Source: Symbiodinium sp. CCMP2592 (taxonomy: Eukaryota > Sar > Dinophyceae > Suessiales > Symbiodiniaceae). From it: a stretch of 64,000 bases of DNA. This document shows, in pieces, positions 11,401-22,101 of the stretch. The stretch is taken from NCBI GenBank assembly GCA_905221615.1, contig CAJNDT010000321.1, positions 124,001-188,000 on the forward strand. Reading direction: 5' to 3'. Within the stretch, counting starts at the first letter, position 1. The number at the start of each line of letters is the position of its first letter. The position numbers and the translations under genes are program-made. The notes below the pieces were generated by a model. That model was not told where the DNA came from. It did not search any database and saw only the letters and a list, made by a program, of their open reading frames with translations.

Positions 11401-14400
11401 CATATTCCGCTGGCAGATAGCCCCGAAGCCAGTTCGCACACCCAAGGAATTGCTGGATGTGGAGCTTTTCCTTAAGCGGCGGGAAATCCACGACCGCTTG
11501 GCATCGCTCCTCGTCGGGCGCACTCCCGTGCCGCCCGATCCGGTGCCCGAGGAGCTTACCCTCTGACACACAGATCTCAGCCTTGGCGACACCAAAGGAG
11601 AACCCAAAGAGGATGCTCTTGTCGAGGAAAGCTTCCAAAGAGACCAGGTGATCGAGAAGGTGCGGGCAAGCACCCTTGTGCCTCGCACCCATATCCTCCC
11701 GCAGCTTGTCGTAGTAGTAGTCGGAGGGAGGTTCCTCGATCATCTTCTCAATGTCGGCCGATTCCACTATGTGGTACACCGGCTCGTTCCTAGTGTCCAC
11801 TCTGGAACCACTAGTGACGTCTCGGCCGTGGCTTCCTCCAAGCCCCCTCGTAGCGGAACCCGCATCCCATCCTGCCCAACGCGGCCCCGTCTTCGTCCTT
11901 CGGACGTGACGGGCACGGTGTCGACAGACTCGGGCCAAAGCCTGAGGTCCCTAGTCTGCCACAACCGCCACGGGCCGCCAGAAGACTTCAAGAGGCAAGT
12001 CTCGTACGGAAGCCTTTCGACATCCGGCCGATTCTCCGGGTCACCTTCCTGGGGCCTGCCGCTCCAAAGGCCAGCCATTCCTCCCTTCGTCTGCCACCAC
12101 TGGCCCTCAGTGGGGATGGAGGAGAGGAAGGACACGGCATCCGGATCCGTAACCACGGACTCCGTGGCCCAAGGCCCTCCTAGGACCGTGCTTACGGCGG
12201 CAAGGGCGAAAACCGCCCCAACCCTCAGGCCCTTACGCCAACCCCTGCTGTGCGAGCATGCGCCGCAGCCTTGCAGGCCACAGACGGCGGTCCTCTCGGT
12301 GGACCCGCACGCAAAGCATCCAGGGAAGGTCGAGTCTTCGGCAGTGCCTAATCCGCAGTTCCCACACGGGTCACCACTCGCGTCCGTAAAGAGGGTCTCA
12401 ACCCCTCCGCATTCACACGCGGTGGTCTGCGCGAGCCCGGTCCGGACCTCGCCGACGACGGCACCCGGAGAGACAGTCGTGTCCTCTTCGGCTACCAGCA
12501 AGATCGAACCTTCCTCGGCTCCTGTGGGCCACAGCCCAGGCACTGCTTCGCAGTTGGCGGACTCTACCGGGAGGACAGCCTCCGTAAGGGAGCCATCCTG
12601 GCCTCCACTGCCTTCCCTCTTCACAGGTGCGATGACCCCATCTCCGGCCAAGAGCTCCAGCGGGTTCTCCCCGCTGTACCGGAGCAGGTCCCTGCCTCCG
12701 GTACCCGGCTCAAAGCACAGAGCACCGTCGAGACTAGAAAGCCTGGACTCGAAGGCGTAGGCGCGGTCCTTCCGCGACCTACTGTAGTCTTCGCACCTGG
12801 GGATCTTAATCCCAAGGGTTTCCAGGGAGTGGCAGTCAGGAAGGGGCTTGAAGCCCAAGCCCTGCCGTCCCGAGCAATCCAAGGCGCGGCCGCCAAGGAT
12901 GAGCCCATGCCAATCCGAGGTTCCTTTCGCGGCTATTTTACAGCGCACGAATATCTCTGGACCCTCGCTGCAGTTGTCGGGGGAGAGCCCCTCCAGAAAG
13001 CGGACTCTCAGCACGACGGCCCCCTTCAGGGGCACCGGCTTCCCTGCAGCGATCCCATGGACGAACTCCGGATGCACCCAGCGTTCGAACTTCACGACAG
13101 GAAACCTCCGGTCCTCAGTGCCGATCCCCAAGGCAGCAGCCCGGTTGAGGATCCCACAGAGGAGTTCCTCCGTGATGTGGTTCGAGCCTGCACACCCGTC
13201 CAGCATGCATTCCACCATGCCGTCGATGACCTGCACGACTGTTCTGTACTGGTACCCCCCGACCTCGTTCTCGCAGAGGTGCCACCAGTCCTGAGGCAGC
13301 TCGTCCAACGAGCTGAACTTCGACGACGAGCTCTTGGCAAGCGGGAAAGCGGAGGAGTTCGCCGCAACAACCGTGCCAGCGCTCCCAATCTGGATGGAGA
13401 GCGTAGCGAAGGGATTCACCATCCCGGCGCCACTCGGGGCCGCCCAGTTCGAAGGCAACGCGGCTCCCCCAGTGGCGGGAAGCGAATGGACCATGTCACA
13501 GTCCGCTCCCTTACGGCACGACCCGTTCTTCTTGAAGAAAGGGCAGATAGTCCCTGGCGGCTTCGCGCCCGCCTTGGACTTCGCCTTGGGCTTGGCCTTG
13601 GCCTTGCCTTTGGGCTGCCCTCCGGGTCCACCCTTGCCCTTGCCCTTGCCCTTCCCCGGCGTTGTCGCCAGGGTGGACGCGTCCCGCTCCTTCTTGGCCG
13701 CGAGGGCCTTTTTGCGGAGCTCCTTGTCGTGCGAGTAAGGGCACGCGTCCCCTTTTGGGCAGTTCCCGTGGTCGCGGAAATGGAAACAGATAGGCTTACC
13801 TTTTCCATTTCCTTTCGGACCAGCGGCAAGCGTGGAAGAGGCGGCCGCCTTGGCCGCGGCCTTAGAAGCCTTGAGCTCCGTCCTCAGCTTCTCGACCTCC
13901 TTCCGCGCGGCGGACAGGGCTGGGTCTTCCGTCGAACCTGCGTACACGCTATTAGCCGTCACCCGATGCGCAGCCTCACGCTGCTCATATTCGAGGACGA
14001 CCTTATGCGCTTCTTCCCAGGTCGAAGGGCCTCGAAGCCCTGCGGATGCGCCGTCGCTAGGCCACAACCGCTTATCACCGCGGATCTCCTTCTGGAGATG
14101 TGGAGGCATCTTGCGCAAGTAGCTTAGGAAGAGCTCCCTCGCTGTCTTGCCAAGACCCACACTCTCCAGCTCCGCGATGGAGGCCTCAAACAGGGGCTCG
14201 AACTGGTGCCCTGTGAGACGGCCCTTAGTGAGGGCGACGTGCTCCGCGTCCACCCTCATCTCCTTCTCTTCTCGGCTCTCGCCGAAGACAAGGTGCCGCT
14301 GCTTGATCCTTTCGTAAACGGCTTGGGGATTCTCAGTAACTTCCCCGGTCTTGGAGGCAGCCTTGTACACGTTAGTAAAGGTCTTAAGCCTCGAGCCGCG

Positions 14401-15735
14401 GCAGCGAGCACGAAGGGCGATGAGTTTCTCCCGGAAATTCATCCCCTTGCAGTTGTTGGCAAGGCCACAGACGTCCTCGAACTCTTCGTAGAACTGGACC
14501 ACGTCCCGGATGTCGGAGCGATCGTCGGTGAGCGAGGGCCATTGGAGGTCCGTCTTCACGGTCGTGATCGACGTCTGACCTCCGCGAGACGCCAAGGCCT
14601 CCTTGAGCGCCTCGGTCTGGGCCGCCAAAGCTGCAGCGAGCTCTCCGGCTCCGCCGCTGGCGGAGTGAGGCTCGCCGGGCTTATCCTTCTTAAGCCCTTC
14701 GAGCTCTATCTCCAGAGCCGCAAGGCGGGACTTCAGGGGTGAGTCCCCCGGACCAGGTTGCGGATCCTCAGGGATCGCGAGCTGAAGGTCCACCGGGAGA
14801 GGCGCCGGTGCTCCGGACTTAGAGCCCGACTCCGCAACGGCGCCCGTCCGGGCCGCCAGGGCCGGGACAGAAGAAGGAGTGCTCCAAACCTTCTCGGGAT
14901 CGCCGCTGCTCTTGCCTCCCAGGGCCAAGATCAGCTCGCCGAGGCACGAGATCTCCTTCTCGACCTCCTCTCGGTCTTCCGACCCAAGAGAAACCGCGGC
15001 AACGGTAAACCTGGTGCGCAGGGCCCGCACCATCCTGGCAGGGTGCCAGTCACCTCCCATTTTGCCGTATTCCTCGGCAAGGATGGTGGCCTTGGTAGTG
15101 ATCTTCTCAAGATCCTCCACCGTGACCTCTGCCTGGTGCGCCTTCAAGGCCACAACCAGCCTTGAAACCCGCGTCAGGTAATCCGCGACCGGTTCCTGGT
15201 CGGGACGGTAGAGCTCCCGCAGGTCCGCCTGCAGGGTCTCCGCCGTGACGGGACCACCCGTCCCAGCAGACGAGGGAGGCCCGGAACGGGCCGGGCCGCC
15301 GGCCACCGGCGAGAGAGCAAGCGCACCAACACGGCGCGCCGTCTCGGCCACGTCCGCCGGCGCAGCGGCAGGACGCGGAGCCGGTACCCCGGCCTCCGGC
15401 AGAAGCTCTTCAGAGCTGGGGCCCGGATCGCCATCCTGAGCACCCGGGCCCGCTTCCGCAGCTGGAGCTTCCTCATCTTCCTCTTCATCTTCTTCCTCTT
15501 CCTCTTCGGCATCGAAGTTGTCGTAGAGGAATTCCATCGTCTCCTTCCACAGACGCTGTTCATCTGCTAGCGTCGTGGATCGTCCGTCCTTCTTCTTGGT
15601 GGGACGGGACCCCGTTTCCTTACGCCAACGGAGCCAGTACATAAAGGGCATCTTCTCCGGGTACTCCACTGACCCATCCTCGATGCACCTCAGCAACGTG
15701 GCTCCTTCCGGCTGACCTGCGACCTCAGCGCTCAT
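5414..15735 (-). pseudogene. Permuted Gag-Pol polyprotein, first copy, frameshifted
   Basis: Same polyprotein as 22089-32429 but broken. Compared with the second copy, 13 nt are missing at about 11899/11900 and 6 nt at about 11919/11920. The 13-nt loss shifts the frame. The Gag-protease half (from 15735) runs out of frame and stops at 11767. The RT-C/RNase H/integrase/RT-N half is open from about 11938 to the TAG at 5414-5416. All domains are recognisable on either side of the break. Apart from this the two copies are nearly identical. The loss could be a real mutation or an assembly error. Full domain description is under the second copy. Confidence 0.85.
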
Positions 15736-15875
15736 GGTCGCCTAGCGAAGGAGAGAGCCCCGTGCCACACAGGACCACGGCCTCAAGGCGCACGACAAGC
15801 GCGCCTTCGAGGCCACGTTAAAAGATTGCGGCGCAGCAGCCGCCTGGGTGGCCGTTTCCCAGAACAGCCCCCAAT
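15736..15875 (-). other. Element leader with possible primer-binding site, first copy
   Basis: 140 bp between the 5' LTR and the gag ATG at 15735. Reading on the - strand, two bases inside the LTR edge the sequence begins TGGGGGCTGTTCTG. The initial TGG is the usual start of a primer-binding site complementary to a tRNA CCA end. The tRNA was not identified. Confidence 0.5.
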
Positions 15876-16125
15876 TGTGGAGAACGGAAACCCAAAGGGG
15901 CAGCACGCACCCTCGTTTTCCGTCCAAGCAGAAAGTCCAACGACCGTGACAGGTCGAACGTCCGCCCAGGACGGGCTGCGCGCAATTGCGTCGCGGCAAC
16001 GAGAAGCTACCAACGACACACTGCCGTGCTCACTTGAGCCAAAAATGTTATGAATACGAATTACAGAAGAGCATGCATAAAAGCATACAGCACAACAGCC
16101 AGCCCGCAGACTATGTACAGTTACA
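15876..16125 (-). repeat. 5' LTR (250 bp) of the - strand element, first copy
   Basis: Same 250-bp TG...CA unit as 3218-3467, at the upstream (high-coordinate) end of the element. Directly followed by the ACCC target duplication and the resumed copia frame. Confidence 0.9.
16033..16047 (-). promoter_or_regulatory. Spliced-leader-like stretch inside the LTR
   Basis: On the element strand this reads CATTTTTGGCTCAAG. The dinoflagellate spliced leader ends CCATTTTGGCTCAAG, so 14 of 15 bases match with one extra T. It is in the sense direction and followed by TGAG. It also occurs at 3375-3389, 20050-20064 and 32727-32741. Candidate SL relic, transcription start or trans-splice-related signal. Confidence 0.6.
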
Positions 16126-17331
16126 ACCCAACGCCTCAATCTAGGCTGGATCTCAGAGCAGTTCAAACGAAAGCATTACGAACTTGCTTATATCAACACC
16201 TTGCTCCAAGCTGCGGATGTCCTTACAAAACCATTCACTAGTGCTGAGAAGTGGAATAGAGCACTACAGTTGATGTGTGTGGCACCGCACAAGCTGCCTG
16301 CAAGGAAATCGGCAGCGGCCACCAGCGATCCGATCGCCCGGCAGACGCCGAGGCCCGAAGCCGCATACAAAAGGATTGTGTTCGTTGTGGATTGTTCGCA
16401 GGGGACCCATTCTGCTTGTGACGTTGATATAAGGTATAGCCCCGATACAAAGGTGATTAAGATTAGAAATTCTAGTGAGCTTGATCCTCCTGAGACTAGG
16501 AAGGCAATCATCCAGTTAGCCAGGGATTACCACAAGGCTGGCGCCTCTGTACTTCTTTGGTTCCATCAGCGGAATCCGGGGGGTACAGACAAGGATCAGG
16601 ACGAGCTCAATAGCATCATGTTCTCCAAGACTTGGGCTTCGTTTGTTGACATCGCCGATGCTCTCAAGAAGTACAAAGCGAGGTTCATCATTACGTGGCC
16701 CAGGGACAGCGTGTTCTGGGGATGGCAGCGTGTCAAGAGGGTACTTGATGGCTATGGTTTTAGCAAAACTCACCTTAAGCCGATGATTGCAGCTGCTGAC
16801 TTTAAGCCTGAAGTCATTGCCCACTACACGCTAGCCTCCAACACGAAGAGTCTTGTTGAATTCTTGAGACGAGGATTGAAGGATAGTGCCAAGAAATCAG
16901 AGTCCCAACACTACTTCAAAGGCACCCTTACTACGATTCTCAGTCGTGTTTTTAATGATCATGAACCGAAGAAATCAGAGAGAAATCAGACTCACGTTGT
17001 AGCTGTTGCGCTCAAGATTCAAGCATCCCCAACGTCCTCTCTTTCGCTTCTTCCCATTGCGAACATGTCCTCTGCCCAGAGCACTCGTGACGCTCTTGCA
17101 CAGGGAATCGCAGCCCGGGAGGGTATTCCGACTGATGAGGGGTTGCAATATATGCAACGGCAGATCGTGAGGAACGCATTCAGGCGTATCGTGCCGCACT
17201 CAAGAGTGCCGATCGCCTGGCTGACGCCATGGCCGGAGTCACCCACCTTGCTCGGCACACCGACCTTGCTGAGGTGTTTGATGAACCCGGGGCTGACGCC
17301 GACGGTGATGAGATGTTCCTTGGGATTATGA
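16126..17331 (+). CDS. Copia RNase H C-terminus and following linker, first copy
   Basis: The copia frame resumes here in the same frame as 1-3217. The first ~50 residues are the end of a Ty1/copia RNase H, with the typical alanine-aspartate-x-x-T-K-P-F motif near 16213-16242. After it the protein does not stop as usual copia pol does but continues about 350 residues with no recognised domain. Around 17138-17143 the likely coding frame changes by -1. The other frame, open from 17136 after a TGA at 17133-17135, carries the SGNH/KptA region. The two frames overlap for about 195 nt. A GAGGGG run at the switch would fit either a -1 slip or a one-base mutation. Both genomic copies have the same sequence here. 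Confidence 0.75.
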   Translation, partial: TQRLNLGWISEQFKRKHYELAYINTLLQAADVLTKPFTSAEKWNRALQLMCVAPHKLPARKSAAATSDPIARQTPRPEAAYKRIVFVVDCSQGTHSACDVDIRYSPDTKVIKIRNSSELDPPETRKAIIQLARDYHKAGASVLLWFHQRNPGGTDKDQDELNSIMFSKTWASFVDIADALKKYKARFIITWPRDSVFWGWQRVKRVLDGYGFSKTHLKPMIAAADFKPEVIAHYTLASNTKSLVEFLRRGLKDSAKKSESQHYFKGTLTTILSRVFNDHEPKKSERNQTHVVAVALKIQASPTSSLSLLPIANMSSAQSTRDALAQGIAAREGIPTDEGLQYMQRQIVRNAFRRIVPHSRVPIAWLTPWPESPTLLGTPTLLRCLMNPGLTPTVMRCSLGL

Positions 17332-19914
17332 CGGTGAAGGAATGGCGCGACATGCGTGTGCATGCGCCTAATGCACCTTGGACCGCATTGTACGAGGCCT
17401 GGTTCCGTCACTATGCTTGCCGCCAGGGCAACCTGTACATGCAGGACCAACGCAACACCTCCCTGACGGGATGGTCAGCCCTCATCCTTCAGCACATTAA
17501 GGCTTTGGGTATCCTCGGGTGGGGTGTTAACTTCGAGAATGCCATCAATAAGACGGCAATGTATGACATTTGCCATAGGGTCCACATTCTGTCAGAGGGT
17601 AGCGGTACCTTCCCACTGTTTCCTGCGAGCTCAGCTCTCTTGGACGGGCTCTACAGCCCAGCCTTGGGCAGGATTTCCGCGCCCCCCACGGCGGAAGCCG
17701 GTGGTTTCGACGGCACCGACATTCTTGTGGCCGGGGACTCGTCCTTGGCATTGTGCTGGATGCAAGGAAAACGGTGTGTGAAGAAAACCACTATCTTCCC
17801 GATGATGCAGGACATAGTCCGCGCGAACCCAGAGTTCGGGGAAGTCACATGCTTGATGGAGTGGGGCAAAGGTCTCGACAAGATCGTCGACGTGATCGAG
17901 ACCCACCTTGCCTCCGCTCCCCCGGAAGGGGTAGAGCTTGTGGTTTCATGGGCCGGCAACGATGTGTACGGTAACTACGGTTACCTTGGCTACACTTGGC
18001 ACTTGACGAGCCAGTGGGTCAAAAGGCCGCAGCGCGAGCTGGACGAGATCGAGCATTGGCCCGCAAAGCAGCGGCTGATGGTCGAGAAGAGCGTCCGCCG
18101 CCTTATCGAGCTGCGGAAGCACACTCGTATCAGAGGCCTGACGGTTCTCTTGGGAGATGACAACGGCCGCTTTTACAACCTGCCCTACGAGTATGATGAA
18201 GAAATGGGCAAGTACGCCCGGCAGATGCAGAGTGAAGGCGTGTGCGTCGTTGATCCATCAAGCCTCCTGATGAGGACCACGCGTCCCGACGGGTTCCACA
18301 TCGAGGTCACAGACCCGAATGTGACTGCTTCGTTGCAGTGGTGGCATGCGCTCATCAGAGCCATCTCCACCGACCGAATCATCACTCGCCGGAAGGCTGA
18401 GTTCGTTGCCAATCAGAGAAGTATTGTGTTTCGCAATCACTTCGAGCTTGGGAAGGCCGAGAAAACGCTCACGGTGCCGCCTGCAAGTCAGCGCATCCTC
18501 GAGCCGTTGGACCATGCACCCGAGCTCCCGGCGGAAGCCAGGGAAGAGGATGAGCAGATCGTTCTCGACCACCCTCTTCTGATGATGATGCCTGAGCCGG
18601 TGGATGATCTTGAGCTCAAGCCGGAAGGCTCTGAAGAGGTGACACAGGTTGAACATGTACTGTTTAGCCGTGATGTCGGGTCAGAGCTGCCTCTCGACCT
18701 TGTCGCCGTCGACCCTGAGGCGCAAGAGGACTTTGCCTTTATGGTTGCACGAGATGTCATCAATACCACCAATGTGCTTATCCCAGATGACGATGCCATT
18801 GAGAGGGAAGTCAATGACGGCATCCCCACGGTGTGGGACGAAACCCCAGAGGTTCCGGCATCGGAAGATGACCGCAGTCTTCCCAAAGGCACAGTCGGGT
18901 ACTCGCAGGCACTTCGCCGAATCGGATCGACGCCCAAGTCGAAACCCGATCCTGCCAAGCACAGGAGAATCTCGGAGCCAGCCGAGACCGACGATGAAGA
19001 GGATGTCGTGATGGACCTGGATCCTGACGACACTGCTCAGCCGTCGGAAGACGCTGCTGGTGATTTCGAGCCGTTCTTCGAATGGTGGGGCTATGAGGAC
19101 ATCCCCGATTTTGCCCCGAGCCATCGCTACATGACGGATGGCAAGCGGCGAGCATTGAGCAATGCCATGAGCTTTTTCCTTCGTGGCTTCGCGAATAGTG
19201 CAGAGTCACAGGCACAACGGCGGCCACCGCCCATGATGACCTTCGACCCCGCAACGCGGGAGGTCGAATGGGACCACTTCAAAGAGCAATTGGGCAAGCA
19301 GTGGCGCGGTCTCCGGTCGGAAGACGTCATGGAAGTCGTGAAGTACGGTAACCGCGACAAAGATGACAGTGGACGCTTTGAGTTGCGCGTCCTCCACTTC
19401 ATCGACCACACTGAGATTCATGGAATCCGTGCATTCCAGGGGCACTGCCGCGATCTCATCTCTGACGAGACTGATCTTGTGGATATGCACAGTGACAGCT
19501 ATGCTTTGTGTGACGACTACCGTCCCACCATGCACACGCGTCCTCCTGTGGGAGTCACTGGCCACATCCACAACGACTGGGTCAGAATGCATCCGATCGG
19601 GTACCATGCAACGTATTGGAGCAATTTTTCCAATATTGTTAGCACCGGTCTCATCCCAGGCGGTGTCACCCTCGGCGGAAGCACGGGGAGAGCCTTCACC
19701 ATGATGGCTTGCCTCCCTCAGTGGGAAAGGCCGAACAACGCAGGCCTGCGACCTGGCGCTGAGGTTGAGTTCGCTATCGACCTCCAACTCGCGTGCCTGG
19801 AAGGGTGTCGCATTCTCCTGACAAAGAACAATGTTCTGCAGACCCCCGATTGGTTGTCCAATTATGTTTGCTTACGATCGCAGAACCGGGAAACCCGTAT
19901 GGTTTAACCGCTCG
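17136..19914 (+). pseudogene. SGNH hydrolase-KptA region of the copia element, first copy, truncated at the gap
   Basis: Near-identical to 33830-36616. It encodes the SGNH hydrolase and most of the KptA/Tpt1-like domain. Near 19861 eight bases are missing relative to the second copy, shifting the frame, and the sequence then runs into the N gap. The last ~200 bp before the gap hold several more substitutions than the rest. This is typical of a poorly resolved contig end or of a chimera with a related copy. See the second copy for domain details. Confidence 0.8.
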
Positions 19915-20014
19915 NNNNNNNNNNNNNNNNNNNNNNNNNNNNNNNNNNNNNNNNNNNNNNNNNNNNNNNNNNNNNNNNNNNNNNNNNNNNNNNNNNNNNN
20001 NNNNNNNNNNNNNN
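19915..20014. other. Scaffold gap of exactly 100 N
   Basis: A run of 100 N, the conventional placeholder for a gap of unknown size. The left flank is inside the copia KptA domain. The right flank starts inside the LTR at a point matching position 3340. Confidence 0.98.
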
Positions 20015-20142
20015 AACGAGAAGCTACCAACGACACACTGCCGTGCTCACTTGAGCCAAAAATGTTATGAATACGAATTACAGAAGAGCATGCATAAAAG
20101 CATACAGCACACCAGCCAGCCCGCAGACTATGTACAGTTACA
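20015..20142 (-). repeat. Partial 3' LTR, second copy
   Basis: Matches 3340-3467. The outer 122 bp of the LTR and any upstream copia sequence are lost in the gap. One A-to-C difference from the other LTRs. Confidence 0.88.
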
Positions 20143-20544
20143 TTCGCCCCTCAGCCGAGAGCACGATAGAGCCGTAGGATTCCGCGGGCGGCCGGAGGCC
20201 GTAAAACTGACCTACAGACCCTGCCCTCCTACAAACCCTTCGCACTCAGCACAAGACCTTCGTTTTTCACGGCCTGTGCTGCACGAGGCTCTGGTTTCCT
20301 ACTGTACACAGCCTGCGCCGCACGGCGGCCACAGGGCTGGTGAAACGAGCAGCTGAAGCTGCGGCGTTACTCCACGCGCTTCGGGAGCACTACCGTGCCT
20401 CCCTAGCCGCTCCCGTCAAAGACCTGTAGAGCGGATACGCCACACTGTCGTCTCATCGGAAAGCAGCTAGGTGCTGCGACCAAAACTGAAGTTGCCACAG
20501 GTGGCTAGAAGGGCGGAGCGCAGTCCGCGACTTCTAGTCCACGG
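20143..20544 (-). other. Element 3' untranslated region, second copy
   Basis: Matches 3468-3869 with a few substitutions. No gene seen. Confidence 0.6.
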
Positions 20545-22101
20545 TCACTGCGGCTCCACGTTGGGTTGCGCGGCGGGCTGATGGACATTTGAGGGTTTTG
20601 CCCGCCCGCGGTGGTTCCGCTGAGGTGCTTCGAACTCCTCGAGCTTCAGCGCCTTGGACCACTCGGTGCCAAACGAATCTAGCCATTTTTGGCTAAATTC
20701 AGAGGTCAGCACACTGGCGACCGCGATGCCGACCTCCGCGTTGGCCCGTGAACTAGCACTAAAGTTTAGGCTTCCTATCACGGCGCTAACTGTGGAGTCC
20801 GGCCTCGTCACGAGCACCGTCTTGGCGTGGTGGATGCCCGCGAGGCCTGCGCCGATGCTCACGTCCGTGCGGTTCTCGGCGGCGTAAGCCGCCTTGACCG
20901 AGGTGCCCTTGACGACACGGACCTGGACGCCAGCCGCCCCTAGCTCCTTGAGGGACTGCAGCTGGAGCTTGGTCCGGCTCGTCTGCGAGTTGTCGGCAAG
21001 CACGTGGGCTCGGGCGCCTCGCTCCAGCGAGGACACGAGGGCTCCAACCAAAGGCTTGCTATCGAAGCTGTAGGCTCGCACGTAAACGTGGTCCCCATGC
21101 CCAGCGTCCGATAGCATCGTTTGTACCACAGCGTGATACTCCGGAAGGGTCAGAAACTTGACCCCGGATCGCTCGAAGCCGTCAGGGATCGGGAAGTCTC
21201 TGACACGCCGTGCCTGGCTCGACATGGGAGCTGTCGGAGCCGGAGACGCCGCAGAGGTACCCTGGCGGGAAGCCTCCGCTGCAGGCGTCTTCGGAACAGT
21301 CTCTGTCGGAGGCGCCGACACTGTGGCCACCTCGTGGCGGCCTCTGAGCTTGGTAAAGCCGGCAAGGCAACCCTCGGACGGGTTCCCGACATTCCGAGCT
21401 CTTTCAGAGAGCGATCTCGCTTTCGACACCATGCCGGCAAGGCACCCCTGTTCCAGGGCCGGCGCGCCGAGGATCGCACGGGCGCGTCTAGTCGCGGCCG
21501 GGGCGACGGACAGCGTTGGTGCAGCGCTCGCGCCTGTCATGGCCACGAGTTGCCCCGCAGCTTCAACAGCGCGTTCTATGTGACCACAACGTCCCTCGTT
21601 GAGGAATGCCTTGCAGTCGCAGCCTGCGCCGTCCGCGCCCGACCCGACCTTCACAAGAACCCTGTGTGATCCGGCCTTAGTCTTTGATGCAACCTCAAAG
21701 ACAGCCTCCCGGCCTTCGAGCGACACCAGAACAGCATTCCCAAAGGGGTTACCGTTCATGGCGTGCATTAGCCGGTTAGTGGAGACACGTCCGGCCCACC
21801 ACAGCACTACGGCCGCGAACGTCCACAGTAGGACGACGGCCGTCAAGCCAACCACGCGGACACCCCGAACGAGGATACCAGAGGATTCCTCGATGAGGTC
21901 CTCCGCAGCAGTGGCAACTGCAGTGAGGCTCACGTGTGCCACTTCTCTGGCACCGCGCTCAACAGTGAAGAGGGTAGGCGCCAGCGCAGCGGCCACCAAA
22001 CCCGTCTTCCATCCAATGTTGCCCGTTGTGGCGTGGGCTGCGCGATTGCGCGCTCTCCTGGAGAGAGCCCAGCTGGAGACCGCAGCGCCTATCGAGCGCA
22101 C
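20545..22101 (-). CDS. SWIM zinc-finger plus PLD-type nuclease (element ORF2, second copy)
   Basis: Full-length 518-residue counterpart of 3870-5426 with the same architecture: hydrophobic helix near 83-103, SWIM CxC-x8-CxH at 161-174, PLD-type H-A-K at 425-427. The amino-acid differences I saw are A107S, A145S, D232A, A308S, G403V and Q508H. None touches the SWIM or H-A-K residues. It overlaps the polyprotein end (22089) by 13 bp as in the first copy. The ORF has stayed open in both copies, but because they are near-identical this is weak evidence for selection. Confidence 0.8.
   Translation of the reverse strand: MRSIGAAVSSWALSRRARNRAAHATTGNIGWKTGLVAAALAPTLFTVERGAREVAHVSLTAVATAAEDLIEESSGILVRGVRVVGLTAVVLLWTFAAVVLWWAGRVSTNRLMHAMNGNPFGNAVLVSLEGREAVFEVASKTKAGSHRVLVKVGSGADGAGCDCKAFLNEGRCGHIERAVEAAGQLVAMTGASAAPTLSVAPAATRRARAILGAPALEQGCLAGMVSKARSLSERARNVGNPSEGCLAGFTKLRGRHEVATVSAPPTETVPKTPAAEASRQGTSAASPAPTAPMSSQARRVRDFPIPDGFERSGVKFLTLPEYHAVVQTMLSDAGHGDHVYVRAYSFDSKPLVGALVSSLERGARAHVLADNSQTSRTKLQLQSLKELGAAGVQVRVVKGTSVKAAYAAENRTDVSIGAGLAGIHHAKTVLVTRPDSTVSAVIGSLNFSASSRANAEVGIAVASVLTSEFSQKWLDSFGTEWSKALKLEEFEAPQRNHRGRAKPSNVHQPAAQPNVEPQ

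Noticed and set aside
12829-14127. 432-codon + strand ORF opposite the Gag region (and its copy at 29523)
   Set aside because: Shadow of the high-GC polyprotein in another frame: Arg/Leu/Pro-rich, no domain, and it follows the Gag-Pol reading exactly.
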